This document shows, one piece after another, positions 45,287-51,414 of a stretch of DNA of 64,000 nucleotides. Source of the DNA: Anaerolineales bacterium (GTDB lineage Bacteria > Chloroflexota > Anaerolineae > 4572-78 > J111); assembly GCA_015075185.1 (NCBI GenBank), contig JABTUW010000001.1:2294001-2358000 (forward strand), in the 5' to 3' direction. The translations under genes were made by a program, and so were the position numbers. Position 1 is the first letter of the stretch; each line of letters starts with the position of its first letter. Below the pieces are notes generated by a model. The model was not told the DNA's origin. It made no database searches and worked only from the letters and a program-made list of their open reading frames with translations.

Positions 45287-46264
45287 TTAAATCCACCCTC
45301 GGCGGCGGAAAAACCAAAGCATACCAATCACAATTAAGATAAAAACTCCCCAAACATAGAAATAACCATACTGCCAATGAATTTCAGGAAAGTTCTCAAA
45401 ATTCATGCCGTAGATGCCCGCGACAAAAGAGAGGGGTAAGAAAATAGTCGAGACAATGGTTAGGGCTTTCATCACTTCATTAAGGCGATTGGAGGTGGCC
45501 GAGAGATAGGTGTCGAGTGTGCCGGTGACGACATCCCGAATCGACTCGCTCAGATCGTGGATGCGCACCAGGTGATCGTAAATATCGCGATAATAGATGT
45601 GGTGCTGGGCGGTAATCTGGGGCAAATCATCCCGGCTGAGGCGGTTCATCACCTCGCGCTGGGGAGCGATTATCCGGCGCAGCGTTGAAATACTATGCTT
45701 GAGCGAGAGGATGCGCTGCAGGATCGCGGGTTTGGGCCGGGCCAGCACGTCATCCTCCAGCCGGTCAATCTCGTCGTCCATGGCATCGAGCAGGGGCATA
45801 AACTCGTCTACCAGCCGGTCGAGAATGGTGTAGCACAGAAAATCAGGCCCGTTTTCAAGGGGCCGCGTGTCCCGTTCCAGCCGCTCCCAGACGGCCTGCA
45901 CCGGGGCCATTTTTGCCGCCAAGTGAGAAGTAACCAGGTAATTCGGTCCCAGAAAGCAGTTCAGTTCGATCGTATCCAGGTGATCCAGCGGAAACTCCGG
46001 CTGGAGGGCGTGGACGATAATAAAAAGATAACTGCCAAACACATCCACTTTGGGTGCTTGGTAGCCGTCGTTCGAGCAATCTTCTATGGCCAGGGGGTGA
46101 AAGTGAAACACATCTTGCAGAACGGCCCGAAGTTCCTCCTCCGTTGGCTGCTCCAGGCTGACCCATAACAGCCCTTCCGGGTTTTGCAGGACCTCGGCCA
46201 TTTGGTCCGGGCTAAGATTAAATTGGCGAGGCGCATCTTTGGGACAGAAGATTGAGCGGATCAT
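45287..46264 (-). CDS. corA: Magnesium/cobalt transporter CorA
   Basis: 325 residues. A cytoplasmic alpha/beta N-terminal domain ('HFHPLAIEDCSN', 'DVFGSYLFIIVHAL'), a long helix region ('DLSESIRDVVTGTLDTYLSA'), and at the C-terminus two helices: 'LTIVSTIFLPLSFVAGIYGM' ending in the signature GMN (about residue 287) and 'YFYVWGVFILIVIGMLWFFR' with a basic tail. It makes a pentameric Mg2+ channel in the inner membrane. Confidence 0.95.
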   Translation of the reverse strand: MIRSIFCPKDAPRQFNLSPDQMAEVLQNPEGLLWVSLEQPTEEELRAVLQDVFHFHPLAIEDCSNDGYQAPKVDVFGSYLFIIVHALQPEFPLDHLDTIELNCFLGPNYLVTSHLAAKMAPVQAVWERLERDTRPLENGPDFLCYTILDRLVDEFMPLLDAMDDEIDRLEDDVLARPKPAILQRILSLKHSISTLRRIIAPQREVMNRLSRDDLPQITAQHHIYYRDIYDHLVRIHDLSESIRDVVTGTLDTYLSATSNRLNEVMKALTIVSTIFLPLSFVAGIYGMNFENFPEIHWQYGYFYVWGVFILIVIGMLWFFRRRGWI

Positions 46265-46293
46265 ACGCGATTTTCTCTGTACGGTATCAATTG

Positions 46294-46734
46294 CTATTCC
46301 ACCAAATGTACCCAGGGCAGCGTGGTCTGTACTACTCGCGCTAATCGCCGGTCGGTCGTCCAGAACTCGGCGTTCACGTGCTCGGCCAGGGCCAGGTAGT
46401 GAGCGTCATAAGCGGCCGGGAGAGAAAATTGCCGGGCTAGAATAATGGCGCGTTGATGCAGATTGGCTTCGGTATGTAGCGCTATATCAAAACTAAGTGC
46501 GGTAGCCAGAGCTTTGTCCGCTTGCTCCGGCAGCAGTAGCCCTTGCAGAACATAACGATGGACTGCATTACTTATCTCGTAGTACAATAATGTAGGGGCT
46601 ATGAGAGGATGCTCGGCTTCGTGCCAGGATGTCCAGAGGTTAGTAATCTGAGTTGCCTGAGCACCTCCGATAACCAATTGAATAAGAATATTGGCATCAA
46701 TGCAAATTGCTGAGGAGCTGCTCATCTCGTTCAT
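46294..46734 (-). CDS. vapC: PIN-domain toxin (VapC-like)
   Basis: 146 residues. 'AICIDANILIQLVIGGAQAT' carries the first PIN Asp, 'PTLLYYEISNAVHRYV' the Glu, 'AAYDAHYLALAEHVNAEFWT' the central Asp and 'TTDRRLARVVQTTL' the last Asp, so all four metal-site acids are present. VapC toxins are RNases. The start lies inside the antitoxin 3' end (38-base overlap), giving the usual coupling. Confidence 0.92.
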   Translation of the reverse strand: MNEMSSSSAICIDANILIQLVIGGAQATQITNLWTSWHEAEHPLIAPTLLYYEISNAVHRYVLQGLLLPEQADKALATALSFDIALHTEANLHQRAIILARQFSLPAAYDAHYLALAEHVNAEFWTTDRRLARVVQTTLPWVHLVE

Positions 46735-47011
46735 CTCTCATTTGACGTATTAGCTCCTCAGAGGAGGGCAGAGGCTGGTCGCCCAACTGAGCCGCAATTT
46801 CCTCCCGCAGTTGAACTGCTTGCGCCAGGGTTTCGCGCCACGTTTCCTTTTGTTTAGCCATCTTCAGCCGTTCATATTCAGCAATAGAAAGAACAACAAC
46901 CTGAGGTTTACCCCCTCGCTCGACAATAACCGGCTCTTGCCCCTCGATGACCTGCTGCATTAATGCGCCGAAATGAATCCGGGCTTTGGTGGCACTGACT
47001 ACACGTTCCAT
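46697..47011 (-). CDS. vapB: Phd/YefM-type antitoxin
   Basis: 104 residues from the ATG at 47011 (GAGGGG ribosome binding site; a GTG at 47017 is also possible). 'VVSATKARIHFGALMQQVIE' and 'GQEPVIVERGGKPQVVVLSI' followed by AEYERLKM form a standard Phd/YefM DNA-binding fold. The polar C-terminal part ('LREEIAAQLGDQPLPSSEEL') would bind and block the PIN toxin. The upstream palindrome at 47025-47046 is a likely self-regulating operator. Confidence 0.92.
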   Translation of the reverse strand: MERVVSATKARIHFGALMQQVIEGQEPVIVERGGKPQVVVLSIAEYERLKMAKQKETWRETLAQAVQLREEIAAQLGDQPLPSSEELIRQMRDERDEQLLSNLH

Positions 47012-47024
47012 AATCACCCCTCAT

Positions 47025-47046
47025 TGATTAATCAATTGATTAATCA
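47025..47046. promoter_or_regulatory. Perfect 22-base palindrome upstream of the toxin-antitoxin pair
   Basis: The half site TGATTAATCAA is followed directly by its exact reverse complement. It begins 14 bases upstream of the antitoxin ATG and overlaps the probable promoter region (AT-rich AAAATATGATTAATC on the minus strand). Such sites are typical operators for Phd-type autorepression. Confidence 0.75.
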
Positions 47047-47083
47047 TATTTTATTTCTTTCAGGAGAGAAGTCAAAGGAGGCG

Positions 47084-50000
47084 CTACCCCGCCGGGTCGT
47101 GCAGCATCCGCCCGATCAAGCGCAGCGTCTTCTCTAACTCCGCCTGCCAGACTTCGGTTTTGGGGTGGAGCGGCAGCGAGATTTGGCGCGGGGTGACTTT
47201 GGCCGCCGGGCTGAGGCGGCGCTGCAGGCCGGCCCGGTCAACTTCCTGCAGGGTGTCGGCCCGGATGATAATTTGACCCGTTTCGGTCAGGATGGCCTTG
47301 ACCCCGGCTTCCAGCGCCAGGATTTTGAGCCGGAGTTGGTAGAGCAGATTTGCCACCGGCTCCGGCAGCTCGCCGAAACGGTCTTCCAACTCTTTAGCCA
47401 TCTCGTCAATGCCCTTGAGGCTGATCACTCCGGCCAGCCGGCGGTAGAGCCGCAGGCGCAGCTTTTCTTCCGGCAGGTAATCCTCCGGCACGTAGGCCGG
47501 GATAGGCAGATTCAGTTGCAGCCCTTCGGCCAGGGGATTGAGGTAGGTAGCGGCCTCTTCACCCGTAACCAGTAGCGGCGATTCGCCGCGCAGTTCACGG
47601 ACAGCCTGGGCCAGCAGCCGGGTGTACAGGTCAAACCCGACGGCGGCAATCTGGCCGTGCTGCCTGGCGCCCAGCAGTTCGCCCGCGCCGCGAATTTCCA
47701 AATCGCGCATGGCAATGCGGAAACCGGCTCCCAACTCGCTGGCCTCGGCGATGGCTTCCAGCCGCTTGCGGGCATCGGGGTTAGGTTCGTGGTGCTTGGG
47801 GGTCAACAGATAGGCATAGGCCCGCACCGCGCCGCGCCCGACCCGCCCGCGCAGTTGGTATAACTGGGCCAGCCCCAGCCGGTCGGCCCGGTCAATGAGG
47901 ATGGTGTTGACATTAGGCATGTCCAGCCCATTTTCGATGATAGTCGTACTGACCAGCACATCAAACTCACCGGCCAGGAAGTCAATCATGACCCGCTCCA
48001 GGTGGCGCTCGCTCATCTGGCCATGCGCCACCTCGACCCGCGCCTCCGGCACAATATTGCGGATATGGTTAGCCATCTGCTCGATGCCCATGACCCGGTT
48101 GTAGACAAAGAAAACCTGCCCGCCCCGATCCAGCTCGCGCAGAATGGCGGCGCGGATCAACGCCTCGTCGTACTCGGTGATGGTGGTCTGGATGGCCAGC
48201 CGCTCGTCGGGGGGAGTGTCAATGGTGCTCAAATCACGCACCCCGCTGAGCGACATATGCAGCGTGCGGGGGATGGGCGTGGCCGTCAGGGTCAGTACAT
48301 CCACATCGGTGCGCATAGCCTTGAGCTTTTCCTTGTGCTTGACCCCAAAACGCTGCTCTTCGTCAATCACCAGCAGGCCCAGGTTGCGAAATACGACATC
48401 CTTTTGCAGCAGCCGGTGCGTCCCAATGACAATATCGGTGACGCCGCTGGCCAGGTTTTTGAGTGTTTCCTCTTGCTGATGAGGGGTGCGGAAGCGCGAC
48501 AGCATCTCAATTTTGACCGGGTAAGAGGCCATCCGCTGCTGGAAGGTTTGAAAGTGCTGTTGGGCCAGGATCGTCGTTGGAGCCAAAATCGCGACCTGTA
48601 CGCCGTCTGTCACGGCTTTGAATGCCGCTCGCAACGCCACTTCGGTTTTGCCGTAGCCCACATCGCCGCAAATGAGCCGGTCCATGGGCCGGGGCTTTTC
48701 CATATCAACCTTGACTTCGGCAATAGCCCGCAGTTGATCCTCGGTCTCGACGTAAGGGAACGCATCCTCGATTTCGCGCTGCCATTCCGTATCGGGGCTA
48801 AAGGCCCGGCCCGGCGTAACCTCCCGCTTGGCGTAAATCTCCAGCAGTTCCTTGGCAATTTCTTCGACCGCCTTTTTGGCCCGGCGCTTGACCGTGTTCC
48901 AATCGGCATTGCCCAGCCGGTTGAGCATAGGCGTGGTTTCGTCCATGCCGACGTAACGGGCCAGCCGGTCAGCCTGGTGGATAGGCACGTACAGCTTGTC
49001 GTTATTGGCGTAGCGAACTTCCAGGTACTCCCGCTCGACGCCCTCAAAATCCAGCTTGACCAGTCCGGCATAACGGCCAATCCCATGCTCGATATGGACC
49101 ACCAGGTCACCGGGATTGACATCGGCAAAAAAGGTTTCGGGGGTGACGCCTTTGCGCGGTTTACGCTGGCGCAGCGCTGTCGGTTTTTTCCAGCCAAACA
49201 ATTCGGAGTCTGACATGATAGTGAGCAGCGCCGGGCTGTCAGCCTCACCTCGCATGACCCAGCCTTCCACTAACATGCCATGAATGAGGGTGATACTGGC
49301 GGATGGCGGGGGAGGGTCGCCCGGGGTCAGGCTTTCCAGCGGCGTTACGGTCAGGCCGGCCTGCTCATCCAGTAGATGGCTCAGCCGGGCTGTCTGGCGG
49401 CTAACCAGGACCACCCGTTCTTTTTTTTGTTTCCGCTCGACAATTTCCCCAACAACATTTTTAACCTGTCCGCCAAAGGCGGGAGCTGGAATGAAGGTGG
49501 AAACAAAGAGGGGGGGGTGGGGGTCGGGGGTTGGGGGTTGGGAGTCGGTTGACAATTCACTGTTGATTGTTGACCATTGGCTATTAAACCCTACCCCGCC
49601 CAATACAATGGGCCGATGCGCCGCCAGCACCGCGGATAATTCACTCCAACCAAAATAGGGATCAGGCCATTGACCCGGCAGGTCGCCGACATCGGTCAGG
49701 TCTCGTTTAAGGGTCCGCGCCTGGGTTTCCAGCTCATCCACCACCAAAGCCAGTTCTTCGGCATCTTCAATGAAGACCAGGGCGTCGCCAGTCAGGTAAT
49801 CCAGCACCGATGCGCCGTGCAAATCCTCACCCCCTGGCCCTCTCTCCTTCAGGGAGGGGGGGTGAGATCCATCGTAAAAGAAAGGCAGATAATATTCAAT
49901 CCCCCGGAAGGTAGCCCCGCTTTCGAGCCGGACCATGTCCTCCTCAAGGGCAAGCTTGGCACTGGGCTGCAAATGGGTCAGGTCCAATTGGCTCAGTTGA

Positions 50001-50860
50001 GCCGCGGCTTGCCGGGCATAACGGGGCAGCGGCTCGATGGCCGGGCCGACGGTGAAGCTGTTGAGGCGGGCGTCGGAGCGCTGCGTGACCGGGTCAAAAT
50101 AGCGCAGGGAGTCAATTTCGTCCCCAAAGAGTTCAATACGGATAGGCATGGCTGCACTGGGCGGGAAGATATCGAGGATGCCGCCACGCCGGCTAAAACT
50201 GCCGGGCACTTCAACCACCTCTTCCGGCTGGTAGCCCAGCCCGACCCACTGCCCTATCACCTCATTTAAATTAATCTGCTGCCCCACGTTGAACTGCATC
50301 AAGGTAAATTCGCCGGGGGGGAGGGTATGGCTCATCAGCGCACGGGCGGAGATAACGAGCAGAGGGGCACCCCCGTGAACTCTGCCGAGCGAAGCGCGGC
50401 GAGGGGGCAGGTGGGGGCGGGGGGGTAGAGGAGACGCGGGATCTGGAGAGGCCAACTTGGTCGTTAGCAATTGATCATTGACTGTTGACTGTTGACCATT
50501 TTTATAGGCCACCAACGCCGAAAGCGCCGCCAGGCGGCCCTGGATGGTTTCGCTGCCCCAGGGGACTTTTTCGTGAGGTAACGAATCCGGGTCGGGCAGG
50601 CGGTAGACGCGGCTCGGTTCTTCGACCCAGGCTTGAATCTGCTCGGTCAGAATGCGGGCGCGGTCGGCCCGAGCCGTGATGAAGAGGATGGGCCGCTGGA
50701 GATCGGCGTGCAGGGCAGCCAATAAGGCGGGCCGGGCAGCGGTGAGCACCCCCAAGGGATGGCAGATTTCTGCGGAAAACTCACCGGAGTGGAGCGCGTC
50801 GGCCAGAGTTTGGTAAGCCGGTATTTGGTTGAACAGTTTGAGTAAGGGTGATAAATTCAT
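47084..50860 (-). CDS. mfd: Transcription-repair coupling factor Mfd
   Basis: About 1258 residues from the ATG at 50860. Contains the UvrB-interaction region ('RLPDPDSLPHEKVPW', 'RRGGILDIFPPSAAMPIRIE', 'LFGDEIDSLRYFDPVTQ'), the RNA-polymerase interaction domain ('GDLVVHIEHGIGRYAGLVKL'), and RecG-like translocase motifs: Walker A 'DRLICGDVGYGKTEVALRAA', DEEQ in 'LLVIDEEQRFGVKHKEKLKA', 'LTLTATPIPRTLHMSLSGVR' and 'QLYQLRGRVGRGAVRAYAYL'. It removes stalled RNA polymerase and recruits UvrA. Unusual: three loops of repeat-derived sequence have been inserted in frame (49507-49586, 49818-49867, 50367-50502), all outside the motor domains. Confidence 0.96.
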   Translation of the reverse strand: MNLSPLLKLFNQIPAYQTLADALHSGEFSAEICHPLGVLTAARPALLAALHADLQRPILFITARADRARILTEQIQAWVEEPSRVYRLPDPDSLPHEKVPWGSETIQGRLAALSALVAYKNGQQSTVNDQLLTTKLASPDPASPLPPRPHLPPRRASLGRVHGGAPLLVISARALMSHTLPPGEFTLMQFNVGQQINLNEVIGQWVGLGYQPEEVVEVPGSFSRRGGILDIFPPSAAMPIRIELFGDEIDSLRYFDPVTQRSDARLNSFTVGPAIEPLPRYARQAAAQLSQLDLTHLQPSAKLALEEDMVRLESGATFRGIEYYLPFFYDGSHPPSLKERGPGGEDLHGASVLDYLTGDALVFIEDAEELALVVDELETQARTLKRDLTDVGDLPGQWPDPYFGWSELSAVLAAHRPIVLGGVGFNSQWSTINSELSTDSQPPTPDPHPPLFVSTFIPAPAFGGQVKNVVGEIVERKQKKERVVLVSRQTARLSHLLDEQAGLTVTPLESLTPGDPPPPSASITLIHGMLVEGWVMRGEADSPALLTIMSDSELFGWKKPTALRQRKPRKGVTPETFFADVNPGDLVVHIEHGIGRYAGLVKLDFEGVEREYLEVRYANNDKLYVPIHQADRLARYVGMDETTPMLNRLGNADWNTVKRRAKKAVEEIAKELLEIYAKREVTPGRAFSPDTEWQREIEDAFPYVETEDQLRAIAEVKVDMEKPRPMDRLICGDVGYGKTEVALRAAFKAVTDGVQVAILAPTTILAQQHFQTFQQRMASYPVKIEMLSRFRTPHQQEETLKNLASGVTDIVIGTHRLLQKDVVFRNLGLLVIDEEQRFGVKHKEKLKAMRTDVDVLTLTATPIPRTLHMSLSGVRDLSTIDTPPDERLAIQTTITEYDEALIRAAILRELDRGGQVFFVYNRVMGIEQMANHIRNIVPEARVEVAHGQMSERHLERVMIDFLAGEFDVLVSTTIIENGLDMPNVNTILIDRADRLGLAQLYQLRGRVGRGAVRAYAYLLTPKHHEPNPDARKRLEAIAEASELGAGFRIAMRDLEIRGAGELLGARQHGQIAAVGFDLYTRLLAQAVRELRGESPLLVTGEEAATYLNPLAEGLQLNLPIPAYVPEDYLPEEKLRLRLYRRLAGVISLKGIDEMAKELEDRFGELPEPVANLLYQLRLKILALEAGVKAILTETGQIIIRADTLQEVDRAGLQRRLSPAAKVTPRQISLPLHPKTEVWQAELEKTLRLIGRMLHDPAG
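49507..49586 (-). repeat. In-frame repeat insertion in mfd (site 1)
   Basis: A G-rich tract with GGGGGTTGGGGGTTGGGAGTCG and a TGTTGATTGTTGACCATT word encodes a loop containing QWSTINSELS and a PPTPDPHPP run between conserved Mfd segments. The heptad-like word is shared with the third insertion site. Confidence 0.7.
49818..49867 (-). repeat. In-frame repeat insertion in mfd (site 2)
   Basis: A segment encoding PPSLKERGPGGEDLHG lies between 'RGIEYYLPFFYDG' and 'ASVLDYLTGDALVFIED', positions that are adjacent in ordinary Mfd. From memory the underlying CTCACCCCCTGGCCCTC type sequence is a common interspersed repeat in this phylum. Confidence 0.7.
50367..50502 (-). repeat. In-frame repeat insertion in mfd (site 3)
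   Basis: About 135 bases encode a loop with NGQQSTVNDQLLTTKLAS and a PLPPRPHLPPRRASLGRV run, between 'RLAALSALVAY' and 'PLLVISARALM', which are close neighbours in other Mfd proteins. The DNA includes GACTGTTGACTGTTGACC, related to site 1, and a GCCGAGCGAAGCGCGGCGAG part. Confidence 0.7.
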
Positions 50861-50913
50861 CAAGTTGCTGTTTCACCAATAAGCAATGGTTAATTTTAAC
50901 AACCAAGCTAAGT

Positions 50914-50922
50914 ATTATAGCA
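50914..50922 (-). promoter_or_regulatory. Extended -10 promoter of mfd
   Basis: On the minus strand TGCTATAAT forms an extended -10 (TGn plus TATAAT), about 55 bases upstream of the mfd ATG. No good -35 hexamer is seen. Confidence 0.55.
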
Positions 50923-50946
50923 AATAATCGCCAAAAGCTCGAATCA

Positions 50947-50979
50947 AAAATCCCCGCTGTTGGTAGCAGCGGGGATTTT
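50947..50979. terminator. Hairpin terminator upstream of mfd
   Basis: A perfect 13-base stem (AAAATCCCCGCTG with CAGCGGGGATTTT) with a 7-base loop. It is symmetric, with an A-run before and a T-run after, so it could terminate on either strand. It separates the mfd promoter from the pseudogene region. Confidence 0.7.
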
Positions 50980-51108
50980 GAATTAGTTTTGATCTAAGCT
51001 GCTCCTTGGGCAAGAAATGGCAACTTTGGCAAGTTGAGATGTGTTAGAATGGCGTCACAGTCAAATAAATGACAAATCAGCCCAAAGGTGCAAGTACGGA
51101 GTTGGTAG

Positions 51109-51275
51109 GATGTTATCGGCAATAAGATTACCCCTGGTTTGGATAAAATTTGGTCAGTCGGGAGGTATATTTTGTCGAAGACGGCCATCATCGTATCTCA
51201 GTGGCCAAATCGTGGGGTGAGGACGAGATTGAGGCGGAAGTTACCGTCTGGGAGATGACCACCTTGTTAGCTTAA
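51109..51275 (+). pseudogene. Decayed ParB-like nuclease-domain gene remnant
   Basis: Two fragments in different frames: first 'VIGNKITPGLDKIWSVGR' (51109-51165), then after a frameshift or deletion 'VYFVEDGHHRISVAKSWGED' (51160-51225), followed by 'EIEAEVTVWEM' and a stop. The second matches the 'y.V.DG.HR..vA...G' core of ParB/sulfiredoxin-like proteins, and the first resembles the 'plD.IvGSVgR' segment that precedes it. About 20-30 residues are lost between them. No start codon or ribosome binding site is intact. Confidence 0.6.
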
Positions 51276-51414
51276 TACCGTCCTATCTTCATTGGCGTTG
51301 CTGCTCAGGACCGGAGCGGACAACCGGCAGTTTATATTGTTACCAGGTCCAAGTCATGGTAAAATGAGTCACGTTACCACCCAAGTTTTTAATCGTCTTT
51401 GCTGCGTGATCCCC

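Noticed and set aside
45189..45377. A 62-residue frame downstream of corA
   Set aside because: It overlaps the corA 3' end out of frame and shows no similarity to a known family.
50994..51191. A minus-strand frame in the mfd upstream region
   Set aside because: It covers the ParB-like remnant in antisense; no ribosome binding site or family.
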